Origin: Nocardioides sp. InS609-2
GTDB lineage: Bacteria > Actinomycetota > Actinomycetes > Propionibacteriales > Nocardioidaceae
Assembly (NCBI RefSeq): GCF_023208195.1
Contig: NZ_CP060034.1
Span: 3,782,001-3,846,000 of the forward strand
Length of the DNA: 64,000 nucleotides
Direction: 5' to 3'
Under the pieces are notes generated by a model. That model worked only from the letters and a program-made list of their open reading frames with translations, made no database searches and had not been told where the DNA came from. The position numbers and the translations under genes were made by a program. Below, one piece after another: positions 8,010-15,841 of this stretch. The stretch's first letter is position 1; each line of letters starts with the position of its first letter.

Positions 8010-8023
8010 ACTCTAACGTATGG
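8006..8023. promoter_or_regulatory. Operator copy 1 between tetR and oxidoreductase genes
   Basis: A perfect inverted repeat, CCATAC-TCTAAC-GTATGG, with six-base arms and a six-base spacer. It covers the first codon of the TetR gene if that starts at 8009. The symmetry, spacing and position between divergent genes fit a TetR-type operator. Confidence 0.65.
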
Positions 8024-8026
8024 CTC

Positions 8027-8731
8027 GTGACCATACGGATGCGTACGGACCAGTCCCCTCTGCCGCCGGGTCAGCGGGCGCGCGTGAACTTCCCCCGGTT
8101 TGCCGATCAGCCGCTACGTCGCCCGCCTCGAGCCTGCCCTCTGGCGCTACGGGTCTCAGCTGCAGGCTGCGAGGACCTGGTGCTGGGGGAGGAGGAGTTC
8201 GCGGCGTTGCCGATGCGTGACCAGGACAGCGACTTCCACTGTGTGACGACCTGGTCCTATCGCGGCGTGCAGTGGGGCGGTGTGAGGATGCGAGAGTTCT
8301 GGCACGAGGTCGTCCTGCCCTGGGTGGGCGAGGAGAAGCCTGTCCCGTGGGTCCGCGCGCGCGGCGGTGACGCAGGTTCGGCAGTCCTCTGCGTCGAGGA
8401 CCTGCTCGCCGACGATGTCTTGCTGGCGGTGCGTCTCGACGGCCGTCCACTCGATGCCCGCCATGGAGCGCCGTTGCGACTGGTCTGCCCGTCGCAGTAC
8501 GGCTACAAGAGCGTGAAGCACCTGGTCGGCCTCGAGCTCCTCCAGGAGCTGCCCGTCCTACCGAGCAAGGAGCATCTGCGTGCGCGCGTGGCGCTGGAGG
8601 AGCGCCATCCACGCCTGCCCGCCCGTCTCGTACGACGTCCATACCGTGCCCTGATTCCGATCACGGTCCGACTGGCCGAGTGGTCGCTGGCACGGTCGGA
8701 GCTCGTCGAGGAGGGAGACGCCGTACCCTGA
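8027..8731 (+). CDS. Molybdopterin-dependent (sulfite-oxidase-like) oxidoreductase
   Basis: The 234-residue protein carries the oxidoreductase molybdopterin-binding fold. The Mo-ligand cysteine is in DFHCVTTWSYRGVQWGGV (about residue 71), and the second signature LRLVCPSQYGYKSVKHLVGLEL matches the cofactor-binding loop of this family. There is no signal peptide or Tat motif, so it is a cytoplasmic, stand-alone version without a visible cytochrome or dimerisation domain. Start is GTG 8027 or ATG 8039. It is divergent from the TetR gene and likely under its control. Substrate unknown. Confidence 0.82.
   Translation: MTIRMRTDQSPLPPGQRARVNFPRFADQPLRRPPRACPLALRVSAAGCEDLVLGEEEFAALPMRDQDSDFHCVTTWSYRGVQWGGVRMREFWHEVVLPWVGEEKPVPWVRARGGDAGSAVLCVEDLLADDVLLAVRLDGRPLDARHGAPLRLVCPSQYGYKSVKHLVGLELLQELPVLPSKEHLRARVALEERHPRLPARLVRRPYRALIPITVRLAEWSLARSELVEEGDAVP
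8031..8048. promoter_or_regulatory. Operator copy 2 between tetR and oxidoreductase genes
   Basis: CCATAC-GGATGC-GTACGG repeats the arms of copy 1 with one mismatch and lies 25 bases from it (start to start). It overlaps the first codons of the oxidoreductase gene if that gene starts at GTG 8027. Confidence 0.6.
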
Positions 8732-8736
8732 CGCGC

Positions 8737-9687
8737 GTGCTGGTCCACTTCCGCCTGACGGTGCCGACCGACCTCACCGACGCCGTGCGCGAGGTGCTGC
8801 TGACCCACGACTGCGCCACCAATGTGACCGTGCAGCTCGGCGTGGTGGCGCGGCCCGAGGGCGACCTCCTGGAGTGCGATGCTGCCCGTGAGGGTGCCGG
8901 GTCGTTGCTGACCACGCTCAAGAGGCTCGACCTCGACAAGCGCGGCGGCATCGTCCTGACCGCCCCCACGGGGACGCCGTTCCTGGGCGCCCGCGAGCTG
9001 GAGGCGAACACTCCCGGGCACCCGGACGACGCCGTGATCTGGGAGGCGGTCGAGGCCAAGGCGTACGACGGCGCCGTGCCCACGCTGTCGTTCCTCATCT
9101 TCCTCGTGCTGGCCGTGGTGCTCGCCGCGATCGCGGTGGTCACAGACTCCTCGGTGCTGGTCATCGGGGCCATGGTCGTCGGGCCGGAGTTCTCCGCGAT
9201 CGGCTCCGCCTGCGCGGGCATCGCGCTGGGTCGCTGGTCCCTCGTCGGCCGCAGCCTGCGCCTACTGGTCCTGTCGTTCGCCTTCGCCGTGGTCGTGGTC
9301 GCCGTGCTCGCCCTGCTGGCGTCGGTGACCGGAATGCTCACCGTCGAGGAAGTCACGCGCCCACGACCCAACACCGGCTTCATCTGGCACCCCGACCGGT
9401 GGTCGTTCATCGTGGCTCTCGTCGCCGGCGCCGCCGGAGCCCTCGCCCTCGCCATCGAACGATCCGCCACGATGGTCGGCGTCTTCATCAGCGTCACCAC
9501 CGTGCCGGCCGCCGGCAACCTCGCCCTCGGCCTGGCGGTGTGGGACCGCGGCGAGATCACCGGATCGCTGGCGCAGCTCGGCCTCAACATCGCCGGGATG
9601 ATCGTGGCGGGCACGCTCGTGCTGATGCTCGTCCGGGCCTCCTGGCCGTCCCTGATGACGACGGCCGAGCGAATGTTCGGCCGTTAG
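8737..9687 (+). CDS. DUF389 domain membrane protein
   Basis: A 316-residue protein starts at GTG 8737, six bases after the oxidoreductase stop. The N-terminal 110 residues are soluble (MLVHFRLTVPTDLTDAVREV); the rest holds about six transmembrane segments including the family signature DSSVLVIGAMVVGPEFSAIG. DUF389 proteins (TIGR00341-like) are widespread in actinobacteria and have no established function. Close spacing suggests co-transcription with the upstream oxidoreductase, but there is no direct functional link. Confidence 0.87.
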   Translation: MLVHFRLTVPTDLTDAVREVLLTHDCATNVTVQLGVVARPEGDLLECDAAREGAGSLLTTLKRLDLDKRGGIVLTAPTGTPFLGARELEANTPGHPDDAVIWEAVEAKAYDGAVPTLSFLIFLVLAVVLAAIAVVTDSSVLVIGAMVVGPEFSAIGSACAGIALGRWSLVGRSLRLLVLSFAFAVVVVAVLALLASVTGMLTVEEVTRPRPNTGFIWHPDRWSFIVALVAGAAGALALAIERSATMVGVFISVTTVPAAGNLALGLAVWDRGEITGSLAQLGLNIAGMIVAGTLVLMLVRASWPSLMTTAERMFGR

Positions 9688-10634
9688 GGCGCCGCGAGAT
9701 ACCGGGTCGTGTGGTGCGTGACGAACCCGAGCCGTTCGTACAGCGCGATCGCGCCCGGATTGTCCGTCTCGACGTGCAGCCATGCCGTCGTGGCGCCGCG
9801 CGAGGCTGCCCAGTCGAGCAGCTCCTTGAGTACGACGGTCGCGAGACCGCGCCGCCGGTGAGCCGGGTCGACCTCGAGCGAGTACAGCCCCACCCAGTCG
9901 CCGTCGAGCGCGGCCCGGCCGCGCGCCGTACCCCCGCCCAGGGTGACCTCGATCCGACTGCCTTCCTCCATGTAACGCGGAGTTAGGTCGACTGGGATCC
10001 CGGTCTGCCGGTATCCCAGTCGCCCTAACTCCGCGTTACATGAGCGGAGCACCCGAGACACCGACGCCAGCTGGCAGTGCGCATCCCCGCTGCCCAGCGG
10101 CGCCCAGCCCAGCCCCAGCAGCGAGGACTCGACGTCCCCGTCGCTCACCACCTGGGCCAGCGGCCGCCGGTCATGGCGCGTGTAGAAGGCCATCACGTGC
10201 GCAGCGGCCTCGGGGAGCGAGGCACCGGGGGAGCCCATGGCGAGCACCGAGTTGCCGCGCCGCCGCAACCGGCCGTCGTACGGCGGGGCGACGCGGAGCA
10301 CCCACTCGCCCAACGGCTCGGTGACAAGGTCGTCCCACAGCGACGCCACGTGGCTCTGCGCATCGTGCGGCGACACCCGCTGCCGGACCGACGGCCGCGG
10401 CGGCACCGGCTTGCCACTGACGATGTCGGCCAGGGCGATCGTCACGGCCGGACCTGTCGAAGGCTGGACGACGCAGTACTCCAACGACCACGACGTGCAG
10501 ACGCCGAGCACATCGGTCATGGCCGGCCCACCCGACGGCCCGGTCTCGCCCGGCAGCACCCGGCGTACGACGACCCGTTGGCCCACGACATGCGGGCCGA
10601 GTCCACGCGGGCGGTGTCGGCGAGCTTCGGGCAT
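9684..10634 (-). CDS. GNAT family N-acetyltransferase with an in-frame palindromic insertion
   Basis: The 316-residue protein has an N-terminal extension found in actinobacterial acetyltransferases (VVGQRVVVRRVLPGETGPSG...TDVLGVC) and a C-terminal GNAT domain with the acetyl-CoA loop DPAHRRRGLATVVLKELLDW and the late motif ALYERLGF. It should transfer an acetyl group from acetyl-CoA to an unknown amine. Residues about 198-222 are encoded by a 74-bp near-perfect inverted repeat lying in the linker just before the core fold, so the gene has tolerated an insertion without losing frame. Start ATG 10634 is chosen because the N-terminal segment looks conserved. Convergent with the DUF389 gene (four-base overlap). 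Confidence 0.85.
   Translation of the reverse strand: MPEARRHRPRGLGPHVVGQRVVVRRVLPGETGPSGGPAMTDVLGVCTSWSLEYCVVQPSTGPAVTIALADIVSGKPVPPRPSVRQRVSPHDAQSHVASLWDDLVTEPLGEWVLRVAPPYDGRLRRRGNSVLAMGSPGASLPEAAAHVMAFYTRHDRRPLAQVVSDGDVESSLLGLGWAPLGSGDAHCQLASVSRVLRSCNAELGRLGYRQTGIPVDLTPRYMEEGSRIEVTLGGGTARGRAALDGDWVGLYSLEVDPAHRRRGLATVVLKELLDWAASRGATTAWLHVETDNPGAIALYERLGFVTHHTTRYLAAP
9969..10042. repeat. 74-bp palindromic element within the acetyltransferase gene
   Basis: Two 30-base arms (9969-9998 and 10013-10042) are inverted complements with a single mismatch (9988/10023), separated by a 14-base loop. Each arm begins CATGTAACGCGGAGTTAGG. The arms have an internal TAAC...GTTA symmetry. The element is in frame and encodes residues about 198-222. 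I noticed no second copy in this window. Confidence 0.85.
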
Positions 10635-10687
10635 GGCGGGATACTAGGCTGGTAACAGCACAACGCCCCGCCCCACAGGAGGATCTG

Positions 10688-11014
10688 GTGACCTACGTCA
10701 TCGCCCAGCCGTGCGTCGACCTCAAGGACCGCGCCTGCGTCGACGAATGTCCTGTCGACTGCATCTACGAGGGCAAGCGGATGCTCTACATCCACCCCGA
10801 CGAATGCGTCGACTGCGGGGCCTGCGAGCCGGTGTGCCCGGTCGAGGCGATCTTCTACGAGGACGACACCCCGGAGGAGTGGAAGGACTACTACACCGCC
10901 AACGTCGCGTTCTTCGAGGACCTCGGCTCGCCCGGTGGCGCCGCCAAGATGGGTGAGATCGACAAGGATCACCCGCTCATCGAGGCCCTGCCGCCGCAGC
11001 CGCACGACGAGTGA
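10688..11014 (+). CDS. fdxA: Seven-iron ferredoxin (3Fe-4S/4Fe-4S)
   Basis: A 108-residue cytoplasmic electron carrier. The N-terminal cluster region reads PCVDLKDRACVDECPVDCIY and the second cluster CVDCGACEPVCPVEAIFYED; the Cys pattern (a CxxxxxxC and lone C arrangement first, a CxxCxxC after) fits a 7Fe FdxA/FdxC protein. Start GTG 10688 has an excellent Shine-Dalgarno (AGGAGGA) and a TAGGCT -10-like box about 40 bases upstream. The stop overlaps the start of dapC by four bases, an arrangement also seen in mycobacteria (ferredoxin followed by an aminotransferase). Confidence 0.93.
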   Translation: MTYVIAQPCVDLKDRACVDECPVDCIYEGKRMLYIHPDECVDCGACEPVCPVEAIFYEDDTPEEWKDYYTANVAFFEDLGSPGGAAKMGEIDKDHPLIEALPPQPHDE

Positions 11015-12105
11015 CCGTCTCGGGTCGGCTCCCTGACTTCCCCTGGGACTCCCTGACCCAGCACGCCGAGCGTGCGCGGGAGCACGCCGACGGCATCGTC
11101 GACCTCTCCGTCGGCACGCCCGTCGACCCCACGCCGTACGTCGTGCAGGAGGCGCTGGCCGCGGCTGCCGATGCGTCGGGCTACCCGACGACCGTCGGCA
11201 CCCCGGCGGTCCGCCGGGCGGCGATCGACTGGCTGGCGCGTCGGTTCGGGGTGACCGGGCTCGGCCCCGACGCCGTGCTCCCGCTGATCGGCTCCAAGGA
11301 GTTCATCGCCTCGGTTGCGGTGCACCTGGGCATCGGCGCCGGCGACCTGGTCGTCCAGCCCCAGGTCGCCTACCCGACCTACGAGGTCGGCGCGGCCCTC
11401 GCCGGCGCGCGCTCGCTCGCCACCGACTCGCTGACCGCAATCGGTCCCGAGGTGCCGCGGCTGCTCTGGCTCAACTCGCCCTCGAACCCGACCGGCAGGA
11501 TGCTGCCGCCCGATCACCTCCGCAAGGTCGTCGAGTGGTGCCGCGACCGGGGCACGCTGCTCATCTCCGACGAGTGCTACATCGAGTGCGTCTGGGAGGG
11601 CGAGGGCGTCAGCGTCCTGCACCCCGACATCTGCGGCGGCTCCCACGAGGGCATCCTCGCGGTGCACTCGCTCTCCAAACGATCCAACCTGGCCGGATAC
11701 CGCTGCGCCTTCGTCGCCGGTGACCCGACGGTGCTGGGCGAGCTGCTCGCCGTCCGCAAGAACCTCGGGCTGATGATGCCCGCGCCCCAGCAGGCCGCGA
11801 TGGCTGCGGCCCTCGACGACGACACACATGCCGAGGCCCAGCATGCGACGTACGCCGCGCGACGGGCGAAGCTCAGGCCGGCCCTCGAGTCGGCCGGCTT
11901 CCGGATCGACCACTCCGAGGCCTCGCTCTATCTCTGGGCGACCCGCGACGAGGACTGCTGGCAGACCGTCGCTGGCCTCGCCGAGCTGGGTATCCTGGTC
12001 GCGCCGGGGTCGTTCTACGGGCCGACCGGCGGCCGGCACGTCAGGGTGGCGCTGACGGCCACCGACGAGCGCATCGACACCGCCGTGGCCCGCCTGAAGG
12101 TCTGA
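11011..12105 (+). CDS. dapC: Succinyldiaminopimelate transaminase
   Basis: The 364-residue PLP-dependent class I/II aminotransferase interconverts N-succinyl-2-amino-6-ketopimelate and N-succinyl-LL-diaminopimelate in lysine and peptidoglycan precursor synthesis. Fold-type I landmarks are visible: NSPSNPTGRMLPPDHL, ISDECYIECVWEG, and the PLP lysine in HSLSKRSNLAGYR. Start GTG 11011 overlaps the ferredoxin stop. dapD and dapE lie in the same window (15.8 and 23.0 kb), which supports the dapC call over a generic aminotransferase. Confidence 0.85.
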   Translation: MTVSGRLPDFPWDSLTQHAERAREHADGIVDLSVGTPVDPTPYVVQEALAAAADASGYPTTVGTPAVRRAAIDWLARRFGVTGLGPDAVLPLIGSKEFIASVAVHLGIGAGDLVVQPQVAYPTYEVGAALAGARSLATDSLTAIGPEVPRLLWLNSPSNPTGRMLPPDHLRKVVEWCRDRGTLLISDECYIECVWEGEGVSVLHPDICGGSHEGILAVHSLSKRSNLAGYRCAFVAGDPTVLGELLAVRKNLGLMMPAPQQAAMAAALDDDTHAEAQHATYAARRAKLRPALESAGFRIDHSEASLYLWATRDEDCWQTVAGLAELGILVAPGSFYGPTGGRHVRVALTATDERIDTAVARLKV

Positions 12106-12111
12106 CTGCCG

Positions 12112-13898
12112 TCAGTCGGAGTCAGGGTGCGAGCGAGACGGCGCGACGATGCCGTACTCGCGGATCTTCCGGTAGATCGTCGCGCGGGACATGCCCAGCG
12201 ACCGGGCAGCGCGCATCTTGTTGCCGTCGGAGTCCGTCAGGCAGCGCACTATCGCGTCGCGCTCCATCGCCTCCAGCGAGGTCAGCACCCGACGGCTCAC
12301 GGTGTGGGTCGCGGGCGGCAGGTCGTCCGGTCCGATCACGCCTCCGCGACGGCGGGTGACGATCTCGTCGAGCATCTGGTGGACCTGTTCGGCGTTGCCG
12401 GGCCAGGACATCCGCATCAGCATCCGCATCGCCTCGGGTGAGCAGACGGGTGGTGTCCCGCGACCGGACCTGGAGAGGAACAGCGGCACCAGCTGCAGGA
12501 GGTCCTCGAGGTGCAGGCGCAGCGGCGGGATCTCGACGGTGCGCGGGAACAGCTGCAGCAGCCGCGGCAGCTCCTTGTCGGGCTTCGGAGCCAGCTCCCA
12601 GTAGGTCACGGCCGCCCAGAACGGCTGCGCGCGGGTGGCGGCCCGCGCCTCCTGGAGTGCCGCGGAGATGCCGCGCAGCTGGGTGCCGTCCAGCCGGTCG
12701 GCATGGCGGATCACGACGCTGTCGGCGTCCTCGAGGATCGACCGACGGGTCGACGCGAGCCACTCCGGGCCGCTACTGCCCTCGGTCGCCTCGAGCACCA
12801 CGAACCGGCCGATGGGCTGGCGCCGCAGCTGTACGGCGCGCAGCACGGCCAGCTTGCCCACACCCGGCTCGCCCACGATGGCGAGCCACTCTCCGGCCCG
12901 GAAGGCCTGCTCGACCTGCTGGCAGGCATGGATCCACGCGGGGCTCGACCCGACCAGTCCGGCCAGCGGTGTCGGCCGCGGAGCGGGAGGGACGCTTTCC
13001 GGAACGGCCTCGCGCTGCCTCTCGAGAGTCGCGTGCGCCACGATGCCGACGGTGTGGCCGTCGCCGAGCACGGGTCGGCAGTAGAGCCGCGCAGACTGCC
13101 CCGAGGGCAGTTCGATGTCGATCGGCGCTCGGCGGCCCGACGCAGCACCTCGGTGGCGTGGGCGAGAACGGTCGCCTGGTCTGCGGGCGCGAGCACCGAG
13201 CGGGCGTGCTCGTTCAACATGACCACGTCGCGGCTGAGGGCGAACACGACCCCCGCGTTCCGGCTGCACGTGCGCATGTACTCCTGGAGGAGACCCATCT
13301 GTTCCGACCCGGCGTCGGCGAGCAGTGCCTGCCGGATCTGTTCGGCGGTGGTCTTCGCCAGCGTCAGGAGGAGTGAGCCGGCGTCCTTGCGCCAGCAGGT
13401 CAGGTCAACGGCACCGACCAGCCTGCCGGTGATCGGGTGATGGATGGGCACACCGGCACAGGCCAGCGCCTCCAGGTTCTCGGCGTAGTGCTCGTGGCCG
13501 AAAACGTGCGCCGGACCACCAACCTCCAGGGCCGTGCCGATGCCGTTGGTGCCCACGAACTTCTCGGCATAACTGAAGCCGGGCGCCAGCAGGACGCGAT
13601 CGAGGTGCCTCTCGAGGTCACGGTCACCGGTCACTCGGCTCAGCACCAGCCCGGTGGGATCGGTCAGGATGACACTGACCGACTGGCCGTTGAGCTGTTC
13701 GGACAACCCGCGCAGCACTTGGTTCGCGGTCCTGGCCAGCGGCGTGTCCAACTCGATGTTCGGCTCGTAGGACATATCGATCCGGTCGGCGGCGACGTCG
13801 AAGTCCTGCGACCTGCGCCAGGACGCCAGGATGGGACTGCGCACCAGTGTCTGCTCCGGCAAGCTCATCGTGCTCGACGTCGCCCCCCTCGACGTCAC
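12112..13898 (-). pseudogene. AcoR-like GAF/AAA+/Fis regulator, interrupted by a frameshift
   Basis: The minus strand encodes one regulator split between two frames. From 13898 to about 13130 it reads an N-terminal sensor region with a GAF-like domain (FVGTNGIGTALEVGGPAHVFG, GAVDLTCW). From about 13129 to 12112, in another frame, it continues APIDIELPSGQ, then an AAA+ module with Walker A GEPGVGKLA, and a C-terminal Fis-type helix-turn-helix (MRAARSLGMSRATIYRKIREYGI). Joining the frames needs one base more near 13129-13130. The AAA+ part lacks the GAFTGA loop needed for sigma-54 contact. Start could be GTG 13898 or ATG 13868. It is either a recent pseudogene or a sequencing error. Confidence 0.75.
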
Positions 13899-13901
13899 GC
13901 C

Positions 13902-14861
13902 CTAGCGGCAGACCGCCGGGCCCTTCTCGAACCCGGCACAGCCACCCTTGGCCGCCTTGCCCTTGAGCTCGTCGGTGCCGGCGCCGCCCTCGAGGGTGTC
14001 GTTGCCGCCGATAGAGGTCACCCGGTCGTTGCCCGGACCGACATCGATGGTGTCGTTGCCCGGCGTCGCGTCGCTCGCCTCGGCCTCGGGGTCGGCGTCG
14101 TCGTTGACGATGTCGTCGCCGCCGAGGGTGCTGATGGTGTCGTTGCCAGCGAAGCCGAAGACCACGTCGTTGCCTGCGCTGCCGCTGATCGTGTCGTCGT
14201 ACTTGGTGCCGCGCACGATCCAGCGGCCGGCTACCAGGGTGTCGTTGCCGTCACCCGTGACGCTGAGCGAGGCCAGGTCGATCGAGACGCCGGCCTTGGC
14301 AGTCACGAAGCTGGCGATGTCGGGGGCACCGGTCGGCTCGGCGCCGTCGCCGGCACCTTCGAGCGTGTCGTCGCCCTCGCCGCCGAGCAGGACGTCAGGC
14401 ACCTCGAAGCCGCTGCGGATCAGGTTGGCGCCGCCGATGAGTCGGTCGTTGCCGGCGTCGCCCGCGATCACGTCGCTCTCGGCGCCGCCGTAGAGCACGT
14501 CGTCGCCGTCGCCACCGCGCAACAGGTCTTCGCCCTCGCCGCCACAGATCACGTCGTTGCCGGCGCCGGCGTCGATCACGTCGTTGCCCGCACCGCCGTC
14601 GATGACGTCGTTGCCGTCGGTGCCGCTGAGGTCGGCGTCGTCACCGTCGGTGCCGGTGACGGTGGGCGACGCGCACGCCTCGGCCGACGTGGTCGCGGCG
14701 AGCGCGGCGGTGGTGTCGACGGTGGGCGTCGTGGTCGCGCTGCCGCTCTCGACGGGGTCGGCAGCATCGTCGGCGTCATCGCTGCCGCAGGCCGCCAGTG
14801 CGGAGAAGCTGATGGCCGCGACGATGCCTGCCAGCCAGATCCTGCTGCTGCGCTTGTTCAT
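13902..14861 (-). CDS. Lipoprotein with RTX-type calcium-binding repeats
   Basis: A 319-residue precursor starts at ATG 14861 (MNKRSSRIWLAGIV) with a lipobox at LAAC followed by an acidic linker rich in D, S and T. The mature part holds many nonapeptide-like GGxGxDxxx repeats (GTDGNDVIDGGAGNDVIDAG and similar to the end), which in hemolysin-type proteins wind into a calcium-loaded beta-roll. Unlike secreted RTX toxins, it is a membrane-anchored surface lipoprotein with no enzymatic domain. A C-terminal Cys pair (GGCAGF...AVCR) may form a disulfide. Possibly a surface adhesion or calcium-dependent structural protein; specific role unknown. Confidence 0.83.
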   Translation of the reverse strand: MNKRSSRIWLAGIVAAISFSALAACGSDDADDAADPVESGSATTTPTVDTTAALAATTSAEACASPTVTGTDGDDADLSGTDGNDVIDGGAGNDVIDAGAGNDVICGGEGEDLLRGGDGDDVLYGGAESDVIAGDAGNDRLIGGANLIRSGFEVPDVLLGGEGDDTLEGAGDGAEPTGAPDIASFVTAKAGVSIDLASLSVTGDGNDTLVAGRWIVRGTKYDDTISGSAGNDVVFGFAGNDTISTLGGDDIVNDDADPEAEASDATPGNDTIDVGPGNDRVTSIGGNDTLEGGAGTDELKGKAAKGGCAGFEKGPAVCR

Positions 14862-14874
14862 GTCAATCCCCGTG

Positions 14875-15840
14875 CTAGTCGTGTACGTCGACGTGTACGT
14901 GGTCCCTGTGCTCAAGGATCTTACGGTCTCCGCGGGACGATGTCGGCACGTCGTAATCGGTCCACCCGTCGTCCGAACGTGATCCAGCGTGCCAGATGCG
15001 GTCGTCGAAGATCAGGGTGTTGATGTCCAGCCGCGATGCCTGGGCCATCAGGTAGGACGCCATCGCCCAGCCTCGCTTGCGGTTGTCGGCGTTGATCGGC
15101 CGCACGAAGACGTCGATCGCCCGGCCCTCGTAGTGCGCCGAGCCGACCATGTGGCCCGAGGTGACCCCGCCGGGCTCGAAGCCGCCCATCGACTGCTCGC
15201 CGAAGGCCGCCACGATGTCCTTGCGCACGTTCGCGGCCCGACGGGTCAGCCCCTCGTCGCTCAGGCGTGACGAGGCGGCCTCGTCGGGCTCGTCGATGAC
15301 GCAGCTCAAGGCGCGCGGCGAGTTGCCGGTCAGCGCGGAGGCGAGCACCCGGGCGTCGGCCTCGTGGTCGGCGTACGCCTCGGGGAAGCCGGAGCGCTGC
15401 ACGGCCTGCGCCGCCTCGGTGATCCGCATCGAGTCGTAGCCGTCGATGCCGATGAGGCCGTCGTAGAACGCGTTGATGGAGTAGTAGGGGTTGAGGATCT
15501 GCTCCTCGGTGCCCCAGCCCTGCGAGGGTCGCTGCTGGAAGAGCCCCAGCGAGTCGCGGTCGCCGTGCTCGATGTTCAGCAGCTTCGACTCCTGGTACGC
15601 CGTGGCGAGGGCGATGGTGGCCGCGCGGGCCGGCATGCCCCGCTGCACCGAGATGGCCGTGATCAGGGCCGCGTTCTCGGCCTGCTCGAGGCTGATCTCG
15701 ACGGTGCGGCCCTGCACGCTCGCCGTACAGCTCTCGCTGGTCGGGATCAGCTCGACGCCACGGTTGACCAGGACTCCGACGGCGGTCACGACGACGACGA
15801 CCGCCAGGCCGAGCACGGCCCAGCGAGCCACCCGGGGCAT
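14875..15840 (-). CDS. Membrane-anchored cell-wall hydrolase candidate (lytic-transglycosylase-like plus LAS-peptidase-like)
   Basis: This 321-residue protein has an N-terminal signal anchor (residues about 5-28). The first extracellular part (about 55-140) reads ALATAYQESKLLNIEHGDRD then SLGLFQQRPSQGWG, a pattern typical of actinobacterial lysozyme/transglycosylase-like proteins with a catalytic Glu in QES. The C-terminal part has SAHYEGRAIDVF and HRDHVHVDV, resembling the His/Asp and HxH zinc ligands of LAS-type (M15-like) peptidases. I infer a two-domain murein hydrolase; neither activity is proven. It ends 13 bases before the RTX lipoprotein start, so the two may be co-transcribed. Confidence 0.75.
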   Translation of the reverse strand: MPRVARWAVLGLAVVVVVTAVGVLVNRGVELIPTSESCTASVQGRTVEISLEQAENAALITAISVQRGMPARAATIALATAYQESKLLNIEHGDRDSLGLFQQRPSQGWGTEEQILNPYYSINAFYDGLIGIDGYDSMRITEAAQAVQRSGFPEAYADHEADARVLASALTGNSPRALSCVIDEPDEAASSRLSDEGLTRRAANVRKDIVAAFGEQSMGGFEPGGVTSGHMVGSAHYEGRAIDVFVRPINADNRKRGWAMASYLMAQASRLDINTLIFDDRIWHAGSRSDDGWTDYDVPTSSRGDRKILEHRDHVHVDVHD

Positions 15841-15841
15841 G

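Noticed and set aside
12099..12122. GACTG/CAGTC stem between dapC and the AcoR-like gene as a terminator
   Set aside because: Only five paired bases around a four-base loop with no U-run.
13948..14700. Regularly repeated DNA units that could suggest a CRISPR or minisatellite array
   Set aside because: The periodicity of about 27 bases comes from protein repeats (GGxGxDxxx) in the RTX lipoprotein; units are not identical and have no spacers.
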